From contig NZ_PCQA01000001.1 in NCBI RefSeq assembly GCF_002979915.1, positions 558,001 to 622,000 on the forward strand: a stretch of 64,000 nucleotides of DNA, given 5' to 3'. Position 1 is the stretch's first letter; every line of letters begins with the position of its first letter. This DNA is from Arthrobacter sp. MYb213. Its GTDB lineage: Bacteria > Actinomycetota > Actinomycetes > Actinomycetales > Micrococcaceae. Of this stretch, positions 24,599-33,793 are shown piece after piece. The notes below the pieces were generated by a model, which saw only the letters and a program-made list of their open reading frames with translations, ran no database searches and was not told the origin of the DNA. The translations under genes were made by a program, and so were the position numbers.

Positions 24599-25777
24599 AT
24601 CGAGCACTCCCCCAACCTTGCCGACCAAACCCTGAGCTGGGAACACCAAGGAACTCATACCTCCGCCAGCTGGTGGTCAGCCAATGCGCGCCCAGTACCT
24701 AAAAATGTGGTGGTCGTTGATGACCGACTCACCGCCGATGCCGCCATGCGCAACGCGGCGCGCGGCACCGCCATGCTCTGGTTGGGCGACTTCCACAATG
24801 CCAAGCAAATGTTATCGGCCATCGATCGCCGACTATCCAAGGCGGCCACCGGCAAGACTTCGCGCAAGCCTCAAACCGACGCGGAAAAGTTCTATGCCAT
24901 CCGTCAGGGGCGAGCCCAACGCTCGCGGATGATGTCACTGATCTTAGTTCCACTGAATTGTGACACCATCGACGGTGAGGCAGCGCTAGAACTGCCCAGG
25001 GCCCCACGCGTTGGCCCTGCGGTGGCATTTGGTTATCCGCAAAAGGCCGCGCCCACTACGCACTCTGCGGTAGTCAGCCTCCAAGAACTCACCGGTGTAC
25101 TCAGCGCCTACCAGTGGTACCTCAACGGCGTCGACGTGCCTGCACTAGGCCAAAAGATCCACCCTGGCTACGGCACGTTCTTGCCCACCCGGCATGAGTA
25201 TGTTGACCTAGTTGCCAAGGCACCGCTGAACGCCACCGAGCTGGCCTTTGATATCGGCACCGGCACCGGAGTGTTGGCGGCGATCTTGGTATCCCGCGGC
25301 ATGAAGACCGTGATCGGCACCGACATCCATCAGCGCGCGGTAGATTGCGCGAACGAGAACTTCGCGCGCCTAGCCATCGATGATTCCGCCCGCGCCGAAC
25401 TGACCAGCATGTTCCCCGCAGGCCGTGCGCCGTTGGTGATCTGTAATCCGCCCTGGTTACCCGGAAGCGCGCCGACCACACTCGATGCTGCCGTGTACGA
25501 TCCGGGAAGCAAGATGCTCTTACAGTTTTTGCGCGGATTGCCCGAACACCTCACCGAAGACGGCGAAGGCTGGCTGATCATTTCTGACCTGGCCGAGCTA
25601 TTGGGCTTACGCAGTCGCCAACTACTTCTTGATGCCATCGACGACGCAGGCCTAGAAGTCATCGACAGGCTCGACACCCTGCCAACCCACGGGCGCGCCA
25701 AGGATGATTCAGACATCCTTCATGCAGCACGCTCGCGGGAAGTCACCTCGCTGTGGCGGCTACGCACCAAGGCGTAA
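24599..25777 (+). CDS. Class I SAM-dependent methyltransferase with non-obvious start
   Basis: The reading frame is clearly coding from about 24599 and ends at 25777. The first canonical start (GTG, 24707) falls inside what looks like an ordered domain: the upstream residues SWEHQGTHTSASWWSANARP continue the pattern. An ATC codon at 24599 has GAGGT 8 nt upstream. The methyltransferase core lies in the second half: DIGTGTGVLAAILVSRG (SAM motif I), GTDIHQRAVDCANENFARL and the catalytic NPPWLPG motif, as in N5-glutamine, RlmG or RsmC-type enzymes. The substrate is probably rRNA or a protein. Coordinates give the proposed extended frame; the conservative start is 24707 (356 residues). Confidence 0.7.
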   Translation: MEHSPNLADQTLSWEHQGTHTSASWWSANARPVPKNVVVVDDRLTADAAMRNAARGTAMLWLGDFHNAKQMLSAIDRRLSKAATGKTSRKPQTDAEKFYAIRQGRAQRSRMMSLILVPLNCDTIDGEAALELPRAPRVGPAVAFGYPQKAAPTTHSAVVSLQELTGVLSAYQWYLNGVDVPALGQKIHPGYGTFLPTRHEYVDLVAKAPLNATELAFDIGTGTGVLAAILVSRGMKTVIGTDIHQRAVDCANENFARLAIDDSARAELTSMFPAGRAPLVICNPPWLPGSAPTTLDAAVYDPGSKMLLQFLRGLPEHLTEDGEGWLIISDLAELLGLRSRQLLLDAIDDAGLEVIDRLDTLPTHGRAKDDSDILHAARSREVTSLWRLRTKA

Positions 25778-25790
25778 CCCGCCTCCGCGC

Positions 25791-26402
25791 TTAGTCGGCG
25801 CGGCCGAGTACGGCGACGAGGAAGTCATCAGCGGGACGGTGGAACTGCCAGGTGGAGAAGCGCTGCTGCAGTTCAAGGCCCGCGGATGCTGCATCGGCTT
25901 CAAAGTCTTCGAACTCGTAGTCGCGTCCCGCGCCGAAGCCCACCACCAGGCGTCCCTCGGTTGCCAAATGCTCCCGCAGTTTCACCAGTGCTGGCAGCCG
26001 CTCGGATTGGGATAAGAAGGTCAGCACATTTCCGGCCGAGACGATCACGTCGAACTCAAGTGCAGCCAAAGAGTCATCGGTGAGCGTGAAGTCAGCTAGA
26101 TTGCCAACCTCCCAACGCGCCTGCGGGTAATCCTCGCGGGCCACATCGATCAGGTGCTCGTCTAGGTCAATGCCGACGACCTGATGGCCGCGTTCGGCTA
26201 ACCAGCCGCCGATTCGACCGGTTCCGCATCCGGCATCAAGGATTCGACTGCCGCGCTCTGCCATCGCATCGATGGTTCGTGCCTCACCAAAAATATCGCG
26301 ACCTTCTTGCGCGAAGGTCCGCCAGCGTTGGGCAAAGTTCTGTGAGTGTTCGGGATTCGCTCGGGTGGCGGCGATCCATACGTTTTCTTCGGGAGCAGTC
26401 AT
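25791..26402 (-). CDS. Class I SAM-dependent methyltransferase
   Basis: 203 residues. Motif I ILDAGCGTGRIGGWLAERGH, then VVGIDLDEHLID (acidic residue binding the SAM ribose) and FDVIVSAGNVLTFL (motif IV). Short, with no extra domain; the substrate cannot be predicted. It converges with the preceding methyltransferase gene with a 13-bp gap. Confidence 0.85.
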   Translation of the reverse strand: MTAPEENVWIAATRANPEHSQNFAQRWRTFAQEGRDIFGEARTIDAMAERGSRILDAGCGTGRIGGWLAERGHQVVGIDLDEHLIDVAREDYPQARWEVGNLADFTLTDDSLAALEFDVIVSAGNVLTFLSQSERLPALVKLREHLATEGRLVVGFGAGRDYEFEDFEADAASAGLELQQRFSTWQFHRPADDFLVAVLGRAD

Positions 26403-26539
26403 AACTTCAGTTTCCCATGCAATCGCGACGAGACAACTTTGGAGACATTTAGTTCCAGGCGCAGTAAGTCTGGAAATTAGTCTTCGGGGAAGTTAAAGCG
26501 TTGAAAAAGCCTGCGCCCTCGGTCCAGTGGGCACAACAA

Positions 26540-26583
26540 AAAACCCGCGTCCCCTTATCCGAAGATGAGGTGAAGCGGGTTTT
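26540..26583 (-). terminator. Intrinsic terminator downstream of tRNA-Val, copy 1
   Basis: On the minus strand AAACCCGC and GCGGGTTT flank an inner stem closed by a C(UUCG)G tetraloop, followed by a T-run. One C-A mismatch in the inner stem distinguishes it from copy 2. Confidence 0.75.
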
Positions 26584-26586
26584 GCT

Positions 26587-26662
26587 TGGTGGGCCCTACC
26601 GGGATCGAACCGATGACATTCACGGTGTAAACGTGACGCTCTACCAGCTGAGCTAAAGGCCC
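26587..26662 (-). tRNA. tRNA-Val (anticodon UAC), copy 1
   Basis: 76 nt including encoded CCA (26587-26589). Cloverleaf: acceptor GGGCCTT pairs with AGGGCCC, D arm AGCTCAGCTGGTAGAGC, anticodon stem TCACG/CGTGA with loop TTTACAC giving anticodon TAC, and T arm ending GGTTCGATCCC. Reads GUA and other GUN codons by wobble. Confidence 0.95.
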
Positions 26663-26814
26663 TTACCATCGTTGAGCGAAGAAATAACTTCTTGCCAACA
26701 GGGAATAACTTTACTGGTGAAAACGCATCGGCGCAAATCAGAATGCCGTGACGTGCATCTCCCCCGGGGGTGAATCGATCTAGGCCCGCGGTAGCTGCAC
26801 TATTGCGTGAAAGG

Positions 26815-27804
26815 TTAGAACCAAAGCTGCGCTAAAAGTTTCAGCGAGTGCTCACGCACGGAAGGATCGAAGGCATAGGTTGTCGTAATAAGTTCATCGG
26901 CACCGGTTCGTTGCACAAACGCATCCAGCTCGGCTTTGACCTTCGACGGACCACCAACCGCCTTGATCTTCAGCATCGGGTTTCCGGTGTAGCCCTGGCT
27001 TGCCAACACTTCTGGGTCTACCGGAGGCTGAAGCTTGCGCGATTTTCCACGCAGCACATCTTGGAACATCTGCTCGATCACCGTGAACTCCCGTGCAGCT
27101 TCCTCGTCGCTGTCCGCGACCATCACGTTGATGCCTGCCATCACGTAGGGCTTATCGATCTGCGCCGTCACCGCCTCGGGGTTAAAAGCGTCGCGGTAAA
27201 CTTTCAGCGCGTGATCGACCTGATCCGGGGCGAAGTGTGAGGCGATCGAAAACGGCAGACCCAATTGGCCTGCAATAGAGGCACCATTAACCGTGGAACC
27301 AAGCACCCAAATCGGCACGTTCATACCGGCTGAGACGGCGGAGACAATCGGCATGCTGTGCGCGGTCCCGCTCTGCCCAAACCAGCCCTGCAAGTCATAA
27401 ATACTGCGCGCAAACTCTTGCGGCTCGGCCGACGAACGATTCAGCGCCTGCGCGGTCATACCATCGGTTCCTGGTGCACGGCCGAGGCCCAGATCGATCC
27501 GATCACCATGCATGTTAGCTAAGGTGCCGTACTGCTCGGCGACCATGAGCGGAGCGTGGTTTGGCAACATCACGCCACCTGAACCCACCCGGATCCGCTC
27601 GGTGACCGAGGCGGCCTGTGAAATAAGCAACGCGGTGGCGCTGGAAGCGAGATTTGCCGTGTTGTGGTGTTCGGCAAACCATAGCCGATGGTAGCCAAGC
27701 TCATCCGCCAGTTGGGCGGTTTTCATCGACGCGGCAATCCCCTCGCGCGCGGTGGAGCCTTCAGAAATAGAGGCAAGATCAAGAATGCTCAACGGAACAG
27801 GCAA
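26815..27804 (-). CDS. LLM class flavin-dependent oxidoreductase (MsnO8-like)
   Basis: 329 residues. Bacterial luciferase-like TIM-barrel monooxygenase using FMNH2 or F420 on an unknown organic substrate. Family features: ADELGYHRLWFAEHHN near residue 35, VGSGGVMLPNHAPLMVAEQ near residue 75 and GRIDLGLGRAPGT-like IDLGLGRAPGTDG near 105. No obvious operon partner; it lies between the two identical tRNA-Val genes. Confidence 0.88.
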   Translation of the reverse strand: MPVPLSILDLASISEGSTAREGIAASMKTAQLADELGYHRLWFAEHHNTANLASSATALLISQAASVTERIRVGSGGVMLPNHAPLMVAEQYGTLANMHGDRIDLGLGRAPGTDGMTAQALNRSSAEPQEFARSIYDLQGWFGQSGTAHSMPIVSAVSAGMNVPIWVLGSTVNGASIAGQLGLPFSIASHFAPDQVDHALKVYRDAFNPEAVTAQIDKPYVMAGINVMVADSDEEAAREFTVIEQMFQDVLRGKSRKLQPPVDPEVLASQGYTGNPMLKIKAVGGPSKVKAELDAFVQRTGADELITTTYAFDPSVREHSLKLLAQLWF

Positions 27805-28081
27805 ATCGTTTCCTTAAGATTGCAGTTTTGCAGAATCTACCCTGCAGAAAAATACTGGCGCTCTCTAGCGACAACCAAGCCGAGAGGGAACCTATTCCAC
27901 TGAACCTTGTGACGCTCCCCCGATTTTGGGCGCCTGAGCTAGACCTTCCAGGCGCCTGCCCCGTCCACAGATTTCGCCTGACGCTGGCCTATAAGCCCTG
28001 ACGCTAACCACAAAGCGGTGTTCTGACTGGCATCCGCACCGCACTGAGGGTGAATACCTTTTGGTTTAGCGCCGGTCAGTA
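27805..28081. other. Intergenic region between the LLM gene and the second tRNA cassette
   Basis: About 280 bp with no coding potential or strong hairpin recognised. It contains the promoter of the LLM gene on the minus strand. Confidence 0.4.
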
Positions 28082-28089
28082 CACAACAA

Positions 28090-28133
28090 AAAACCCGCAT
28101 CCCCTCATCCGAAGATGAGGCGAAGCGGGTTTT
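28090..28133 (-). terminator. Intrinsic terminator downstream of tRNA-Val, copy 2
   Basis: Same structure as copy 1 with a fully paired CCTCATC/GATGAGG inner stem and UUCG tetraloop, followed by a T-run. Confidence 0.78.
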
Positions 28134-28136
28134 GCT

Positions 28137-28212
28137 TGGTGGGCCCTACCGGGATCGAACCGATGACATTCACGGTGTAAACGTGACGCTCTACCAGCTG
28201 AGCTAAAGGCCC
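28137..28212 (-). tRNA. tRNA-Val (anticodon UAC), copy 2
   Basis: 76 nt, identical in sequence to the copy at 26587-26662, with encoded CCA. It has a different upstream region and so an independent promoter. Confidence 0.95.
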
Positions 28213-28316
28213 AAACCTTTATGCTGTCTTGCATTTCTCCAAGCCAACGAGAGATAAATTTACCGGTTATTTTCTCTCCGCGCAAATCGAGAGCCGAACA
28301 CGCTAGGAGAGCTACA

Positions 28317-28769
28317 TCACTTCAAGCTCGCAATGACCTTCTGATACTCATTCAGGCTGCGCGGCTCGGTCATTGGACTACTAAAAATGTGGCGCACTAC
28401 CCCATCGATTAGATACAGCGAGAGGCGTGTCGCCACTCCCTTAGCCTCATCAAATGCGCCAGCCTCCATGGCTACCGCACCGTGTGGCCAGAAGTCGGCG
28501 AGGAGTTCGAACTCGATACCAAGTTGTTCGGCGTAACTACGCAACGTGAACTTATGGTCCACCGAGATCGCCACCACCCGCACCTCGGCGTCGAGAAAGT
28601 CTTGGTGATGTTCTTGAATTTGAGCTAGTTCAGATCCGCAGACGCGGGAAAATGCCCAGGGGTAAAAAACCACCAGCACCCTGCCCGAAGCGAGCTGGGT
28701 GCTGGTGATAGTTTCGCCGTACTGGTTTTCCAGCGAGAAATCGAACAGGCGTGAACCTGTTTCGATCAT
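28317..28769 (-). CDS. Peroxiredoxin, AhpE/1-Cys-like
   Basis: 150 residues from the ATG at 28769; the preceding stop and this start overlap (TAATG), so translation is coupled to DUF3052. Thioredoxin fold reducing hydrogen peroxide or organic peroxides. The peroxidatic site reads FYPWAFSRVCGSEL with Cys 44 and conserved Pro 37, as in actinobacterial AhpE. No second conserved Cys, hence one-Cys type. The usual residue after Cys is Thr and here it is Gly. The electron donor is probably mycoredoxin or another thiol system. Confidence 0.85.
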   Translation of the reverse strand: MIETGSRLFDFSLENQYGETITSTQLASGRVLVVFYPWAFSRVCGSELAQIQEHHQDFLDAEVRVVAISVDHKFTLRSYAEQLGIEFELLADFWPHGAVAMEAGAFDEAKGVATRLSLYLIDGVVRHIFSSPMTEPRSLNEYQKVIASLK

Positions 28770-29185
28770 TAGTGCTTCTTGCGTGGTGCTAGACGGATGG
28801 CGGACCAATCCTCTGAGACACCCTCAGTTGTAGTGACATGAAGCCCCGCAGTGGGAGCATCCTGTTGAATCTGGGTTGGGGACACATGTCCGCTACGACC
28901 CTGTTTAGGGGTAAGTAGCCAAACAATGCCACCTTCATCAAGGCATTCCAATGAATCCATCAGAGCGTCGACTAAGTCTCCGTCGCCGTCGCGCCACCAG
29001 AAAATGACTGCGTCGACTACGTCGTGGTCTTCTTCGGTGAGCAAATCTGAACCGATCAGGTCCTCGATAGCATCACGAAGACCGAAGTCTACGTCTTCGT
29101 CATAGCCCAGTTCCTGAATAAGGTCTTCATCTTTGAAACCCAAGTTCTTAGCGGGTTCCAGGTTTGCCGATACGGCGTCGCTCAC
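28769..29185 (-). CDS. DUF3052 domain-containing protein
   Basis: 138 residues from the GTG at 29185, which has a strong AGGAGGA 7-9 nt upstream; the in-frame ATG at 29245 does not. Very acidic N-terminal half (ELGYDEDVDFGLRDAIEDL), with FWWRDGDGDLVDALMD and IVWLLTPKQGRSGHV, the family hallmark. Function unknown; in Actinobacteria it is usually found next to aceE, as here, divergently. Confidence 0.85.
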   Translation of the reverse strand: MSDAVSANLEPAKNLGFKDEDLIQELGYDEDVDFGLRDAIEDLIGSDLLTEEDHDVVDAVIFWWRDGDGDLVDALMDSLECLDEGGIVWLLTPKQGRSGHVSPTQIQQDAPTAGLHVTTTEGVSEDWSAIRLAPRKKH

Positions 29186-29546
29186 TTCATTCCTCCTGCT
29201 GTTACAAAGCGTTACTAACAACAAAACACTCTTTTGTCTTCCCATTCAAGCGCTAAGGACGTAACACGCCGGTAATTCTATCGCGAGAACTCGTGACTCA
29301 CCTCATCCTTACATGAGCATTATGTACCTAGCTCCTGTACGGAGTTGCACATGTCACTCTATAAGTCAGATTTAAGGGCTTTTTGCGTCTAAAAACTGTA
29401 CTTTTCACATCCCTATAAGAACTAGAGTATGGGTTGAAACGAGATGCACACGTCACTCAAGCGCGCAGCTCTCGTAGTCCCAACCCGTCACACGGTCCGA
29501 AACTCAGACCAACGTGTCGGAGCCGCAATTCAATCAAGGAGCTTCC
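29186..29546. other. Divergent promoter region of DUF3052 and aceE
   Basis: About 360 bp. No gene recognised. An AT-rich stretch near 29400-29440 probably holds the aceE promoter, leaving a 5' leader of roughly 100 nt. Confidence 0.4.
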
Positions 29547-32291
29547 GTGGCTGTAGAGGAACACATCTCCCAGATCCGTAGTGGTTTGACTTACCAGCTA
29601 TCTGATCGGGATCCTGAGGAAACTCAGGAATGGTTGGACTCATTCGACTCACTGGTCGAATCCCAGGGCACCGAACGTGCTCAGTTCATCATTCGCTCGC
29701 TGTTGCAGCGTGCCGGCGCCAAGTCCGTTGGCGTCCCCATGGTGACCACCACCGACTACGTGAATACGATTCCGGTGGATCAGGAACCAGATTTCCCGGG
29801 CGATGAGTCCGTAGAACGTCGTTTCCGCGCGTTCATGCGCTGGAACGCAGCCATCATGGTGCACCGCGGCCAGCGCCCAGGCGTCGGCGTCGGCGGACAC
29901 ATCTCCACCTACGCAGGCGCAGCCACCTTGTACGAGGTTGGCTTTAACCACTTCTTCCGTGGCAAGGACCATCCAGGCGGCGGCGATCAGGTCTTCTTCC
30001 AGGGCCACGCCTCCCCAGGTATGTACGCCCGCGCCTTCCTCGAAGGACGCTTGAGCGAAGAAGATATGGACGGCTTCCGCCAGGAGAAGTCCCAGGAAGG
30101 CCACGCGCTGCCTTCCTACCCACACCCACGTTCGATGCCAGACTTCTGGCAGTTCCCGACCGTGTCGATGGGTATCGGCCCAGCAAACGCCATCTACCAG
30201 GCACAGCTGAACCGCTACATCCACAACCGTGGCATCAAGGACACCTCGGACCAGCATGTCTGGGCCTACCTTGGCGACGGCGAAATGGACGAGCCAGAGT
30301 CGCGCGGCTTCTTGCAGCTTGCTGCCAACGAGAAGCTCGACAACCTGACCTTCGTGATCAACTGCAATCTGCAGCGCCTCGACGGACCGGTGCGCGGTAA
30401 CGGCAAGATCATGCAGGAACTTGAGGCCTTCTTCCGCGGTGCGGGCTGGAACGTCATCAAGGTCGTTTGGGGCCGCGAGTGGGATGCCCTGCTCGAAGAA
30501 GATCCAAACGGCGCCCTGGTCGACGTCATGAACCAGACCCCGGATGGTGACTACCAGACCTACAAGGCCGAGTCCGGCGCGTTCGTTCGCGAGCACTTCT
30601 TCGGTCAGCGTCCAGAAACCAAGGAACTCGTCGCGGATATGACCGACGACGAAATCTGGAACCTGAAGCGTGGCGGCCACGACTACCATAAGGTCTACGC
30701 GGCCTATAAGGCAGCCACCGAGTTCAAGGGCAAGCCGACGGTCATCCTGGCCAAGACGGTTAAGGGCTACGGCCTGGGCACGCACTTCGAGGCGCGTAAC
30801 GCGACCCACCAGATGAAGAAGCTGACCTTGGAGGACCTCAAGGGCTTCCGCGATCACCTGCGCATCCCGATCACCGACGAGCAGCTCGAAGCCGATCCAT
30901 ATATGCCGCCGTACTACCACCCGGGCAATGACTCGGCGGAGTACAAGTACATGATGGAACGCCGCAGCGAATTGGGCGGTGCGGTGCCAACGCGCCGTAA
31001 GGAAAACAGCTCCAAGATCCACCTGCCTGGCGACAAGGCTTACGCCTTCGCTAAGCGTGGTTCGGGCAAGCAGCAGGCCGCAACCACCATGGCATTTGTG
31101 CGTCTGCTCAAGGACCTGATGCGTGACAAGGACTTCGGTCACCGCATCGTGCCGATCGTGCCCGATGAGTCGCGCACCTTCGGCATGGACTCCTTCTTCC
31201 CTACCGCCAAGATCTACAACCCTGCCGGACAGAATTACCTGTCGGTAGACCGTGATCTGGTGTTGGCGTACAAGGAGTCCGCTAGCGGTCAGCTGATCCA
31301 CCCAGGCATCAACGAGGCCGGCGCGGTAGCGGCCTTCACCGCCGCCGGGACCAGCTACTCCACGCACGATGAACCGTTGATCCCGATCTACGTGTTCTAC
31401 TCGATGTTCGGTTTCCAGCGCACCGGCGACCAGTTCTGGGCCGCTGCTGACCAGATGACCCGTGGCTTCATCATTGGCGCCACCGCAGGACGCACCACGC
31501 TGACCGGTGAAGGTTTGCAGCACGCCGACGGCCACTCGCCGTTGCTGGCAGCTACCAACCCGGCAGTGGTCGCCTACGACCCGGCCTACGGTTACGAGAT
31601 CGGGCACATTATGCGCTCGGGCCTTGAGCGCATGTACGGTGGCACCCACACCGATCCAAACGTGATGTACTACATCACCGTGTACAACGAGCCGATCAGC
31701 CAGCCTGCGGAGCCTGAAAACGTTGACGTTGAGGGCATCGTGAAGGGTATCTACCTGCTGAAGGAAGCGACCACCGACGGGCCACGCGCTCAGCTGCTCG
31801 CCTCCGGCGTGGCGCTGGCGTGGGCTATCGAGGCCCAGCAGATCCTGGCCGAGGAGTGGGGCGTGTCCGCCGATGTATGGTCGGTCACCTCCTGGAACGA
31901 ATTGGCTCGCGAGGGTCAGATCGCCGATGACAAGGTGCTCGTCGATCCATCCAAGGCTCGCCCGGTACCGTTTGTGACCTCCAAGTTGCAGTCCACCACC
32001 GGTCCGGTCATCGCGACCACCGACTACATGCGTGCGGTGCCGGAGCAGATCCGCCCTTACGTGCCAGGTGAATTCCACACCTTGGGCGCGGACGGATTCG
32101 GCTTCTCCGACACCCGTGCTGCGGCGCGTCGATTCTTCAAGATCGACTCGCACACCCTGGTAGTCAAAACCCTGGCCTCGCTGGCAGAACGCGGCGAGAT
32201 CCCGGCTGATACCGCGGTGAAGGCTCACGCAAAGTACGACCTGAACAACCCAAATGCCGGAACTTCCGGTAACGCGGGCGGCGACGCGTAG
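29547..32291 (+). CDS. aceE: Pyruvate dehydrogenase E1 component, homodimeric type
   Basis: 914 residues from the GTG at 29547, preceded by AAGGAG at 6 nt; a GTG 11 codons upstream (29514) lacks such a site. Thiamine-diphosphate enzyme that decarboxylates pyruvate and passes the acetyl group to lipoyl-E2, making acetyl-CoA. The ThDP motif runs from [12 protein letters not shown] to [15 protein letters not shown]. Also typical: [19 protein letters not shown] and [17 protein letters not shown]. In Actinobacteria AceE can also join a mixed complex with the 2-oxoglutarate dehydrogenase machinery. Its position beside the fab cluster fits supply of acetyl-CoA for lipid synthesis. Confidence 0.97.
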   Translation: MAVEEHISQIRSGLTYQLSDRDPEETQEWLDSFDSLVESQGTERAQFIIRSLLQRAGAKSVGVPMVTTTDYVNTIPVDQEPDFPGDESVERRFRAFMRWNAAIMVHRGQRPGVGVGGHISTYAGAATLYEVGFNHFFRGKDHPGGGDQVFFQGHASPGMYARAFLEGRLSEEDMDGFRQEKSQEGHALPSYPHPRSMPDFWQFPTVSMGIGPANAIYQAQLNRYIHNRGIKDTSDQHVWAYLGDGEMDEPESRGFLQLAANEKLDNLTFVINCNLQRLDGPVRGNGKIMQELEAFFRGAGWNVIKVVWGREWDALLEEDPNGALVDVMNQTPDGDYQTYKAESGAFVREHFFGQRPETKELVADMTDDEIWNLKRGGHDYHKVYAAYKAATEFKGKPTVILAKTVKGYGLGTHFEARNATHQMKKLTLEDLKGFRDHLRIPITDEQLEADPYMPPYYHPGNDSAEYKYMMERRSELGGAVPTRRKENSSKIHLPGDKAYAFAKRGSGKQQAATTMAFVRLLKDLMRDKDFGHRIVPIVPDESRTFGMDSFFPTAKIYNPAGQNYLSVDRDLVLAYKESASGQLIHPGINEAGAVAAFTAAGTSYSTHDEPLIPIYVFYSMFGFQRTGDQFWAAADQMTRGFIIGATAGRTTLTGEGLQHADGHSPLLAATNPAVVAYDPAYGYEIGHIMRSGLERMYGGTHTDPNVMYYITVYNEPISQPAEPENVDVEGIVKGIYLLKEATTDGPRAQLLASGVALAWAIEAQQILAEEWGVSADVWSVTSWNELAREGQIADDKVLVDPSKARPVPFVTSKLQSTTGPVIATTDYMRAVPEQIRPYVPGEFHTLGADGFGFSDTRAAARRFFKIDSHTLVVKTLASLAERGEIPADTAVKAHAKYDLNNPNAGTSGNAGGDA

Positions 32292-32319
32292 CTCTCGCGT
32301 AGCTAGTTCAACTTTGTTT

Positions 32320-32362
32320 GGCGGGCGCCAAGTTTCCTGATTCAGGTGACTTGGCGCCCGCC
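32320..32362. terminator. Hairpin terminator after aceE
   Basis: GGCGGGCGCCAAGT (32320-32333) pairs with ACTTGGCGCCCGCC (32349-32362); the loop can fold further (CCTGA/TCAGG). No good T-run, so termination may be partial or factor-assisted. Confidence 0.6.
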
Positions 32363-32412
32363 GACGTTTAACTACCGGCGCGTAGGCACATTTTTTGCGT
32401 ATGCTTGAAACC

Positions 32413-33621
32413 ATGAGTCCTCAGGTCGAGCCCACATCGGGTGTGCGCTCGCGCGCTGTGCGAGTGCCCAAGCCCACCGCAGAAACTATTCGCCGGCTCA
32501 AAAGCCATCTGGGCGTGCTGTCCACCACGGCGCTAAAATATCTGGACCAATCCCTGCCCTGGTACCGCTCCTTAGAGCCGGCCGAACGCGCGGCCCTCGG
32601 GCTGGTCGCACAAAAGGGCATCTCCACCTTTGTCACCTGGTACGAGGAACCCGAATCCACCCCGGCGTGGGTGATGAACGACGTCTTTGGCGCCGCCCCG
32701 AGCGAACTGACCCGGTCCATCTCGTTGCAAAAAGCGTTGGCCTTGCTACGCACCATCGTGGAGGTTGTCGAATCTCAGGTGCCAGATATCGCGGCCGAAA
32801 ACGAACAGGCACAACTACGTGAGGCGGTGTTGCGTTACTCCCGTGAGGTGGCCTTCGCCGCCGCCGACGTGTACGCGCGGGCCGCCGAGACCCGCGGCGC
32901 CTGGGACTCACGGCTTGAAGCCCACGTGGTGGATGCGGTACTGCATGGGGAATCTCAGGACTCGCTGTCCTCGCGGATCGCGGCCATCGGCTGGAAGTCA
33001 CAAAAGAACATCCGCATTATGGTCGGTACGACCCCGGCGTCCAACTCGGTCACCTTCGTCGCGGCGCTGCGCCGGGTGGCGCAACGCTACGCCAGCGACT
33101 CGCTGGTCGGGGTGCTCGGAGATCGGGCGATCCTGATGCTTTCGGACACCAAATTTGAGGAAGCGGACCTCACCCGCTTTGCCCGGTTCTTTGGCCCCGG
33201 GCCGATCGTCTATTCTCCGCTGGCGGCCACCGTCAGCCAGATGCATACCGCCGCGAGCGCCGCGGTGGCAGGCTACGGCGCGGCGCGCGCCTGGGAGCAG
33301 GCACCGGTGCCGGTAGACGCCGATGACCTGTGGCCCGAGCGGGTCTTTAACGGTGACCCGCTGGCTCGCACCGCACTTATTGAACGTGTGTATCAGCCGC
33401 TGGTACACGCCGGCAACGGGCTACTACAGACGCTGTCTAGCTACCTTGCGCTTGGCCACTCACTGGAGGGCACCGCGCGGGAACTTTTTGTGCACGCCAA
33501 TACCGTGCGTTACCGACTCAAGCGTATTTCCGAGGTGACCGGCTGGGATCCGTTGGTGGCGCGTGACGCATTTGTGCTGCATAGCGCACTGGTGCTCGGG
33601 CGGCTGAACGAACCGGGCTAA
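32413..33621 (+). CDS. PucR-type transcriptional regulator (FasR-like) of fatty acid synthesis
   Basis: 402 residues from the ATG at 32413; TATGCT (32400-32405) lies 7 nt upstream with no Shine-Dalgarno, suggesting a leaderless mRNA. The C-terminal PucR helix-turn-helix is clear: LEGTARELFVHANTVRYRLK then RISEVTGWDPLVARDAF. The central part resembles the degenerate GGDEF-like domain of this family. It lies directly upstream of fabD, the location of FasR (a PucR-like activator) in Streptomyces. By analogy it probably activates fabD-fabH-acpP-fabF; that assignment is inference. Confidence 0.85.
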   Translation: MSPQVEPTSGVRSRAVRVPKPTAETIRRLKSHLGVLSTTALKYLDQSLPWYRSLEPAERAALGLVAQKGISTFVTWYEEPESTPAWVMNDVFGAAPSELTRSISLQKALALLRTIVEVVESQVPDIAAENEQAQLREAVLRYSREVAFAAADVYARAAETRGAWDSRLEAHVVDAVLHGESQDSLSSRIAAIGWKSQKNIRIMVGTTPASNSVTFVAALRRVAQRYASDSLVGVLGDRAILMLSDTKFEEADLTRFARFFGPGPIVYSPLAATVSQMHTAASAAVAGYGAARAWEQAPVPVDADDLWPERVFNGDPLARTALIERVYQPLVHAGNGLLQTLSSYLALGHSLEGTARELFVHANTVRYRLKRISEVTGWDPLVARDAFVLHSALVLGRLNEPG

Positions 33622-33672
33622 ACCAACCAATTTTATGGGGAACGCACAGTCCCCGGACCGCAACACAGGCGC

Positions 33673-33703
33673 TTTACATGGGTTTTTATCGTGGCGTTAG
33701 GCT
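33673..33703 (+). promoter_or_regulatory. Candidate promoter of the fab operon
   Basis: TTTACA (33673-33678) and TAGGCT (33698-33703) with a 19-bp spacer in the AT-richer gap before fabD. The spacing is longer than ideal. Confidence 0.35.
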
Positions 33704-33708
33704 AAGCT

Positions 33709-33727
33709 TTTGTAGAGTTCCTACAAA
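33709..33727. promoter_or_regulatory. Inverted repeat upstream of fabD
   Basis: TTTGTAG (33709-33715) and CTACAAA (33721-33727), perfect 7-bp arms with a 5-nt spacer, 67 bp before fabD. Candidate operator for the adjacent PucR-type regulator or another lipid-sensing factor. Confidence 0.45.
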
Positions 33728-33793
33728 GAGGCACCTCGAGCTTGGTACCGAAATACCGCGCGTGAAGCCACAACTATTTGGAAAGCTATAAGA

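Larger units (their letters stand above)
26532..26662 (-). repeat. Duplicated terminator + tRNA-Val cassette, copy 1
   Basis: A 131-bp segment nearly identical (three mismatches, all in the terminator) to 28082-28212, in the same orientation. The two direct repeats bracket the LLM oxidoreductase gene and are 1550 bp apart. Confidence 0.9.
28082..28212 (-). repeat. Duplicated terminator + tRNA-Val cassette, copy 2
   Basis: Direct repeat of 26532-26662, with identity beginning at CACAACAAA and ending exactly at the 5' end of the tRNA. The flanks differ completely on both sides. Confidence 0.9.

Noticed and set aside
29649-32414. A 921-codon minus-strand frame covering aceE
   Set aside because: It is an antisense shadow of aceE, caused by codon bias in a high-GC gene; the plus-strand protein carries all expected E1 motifs.
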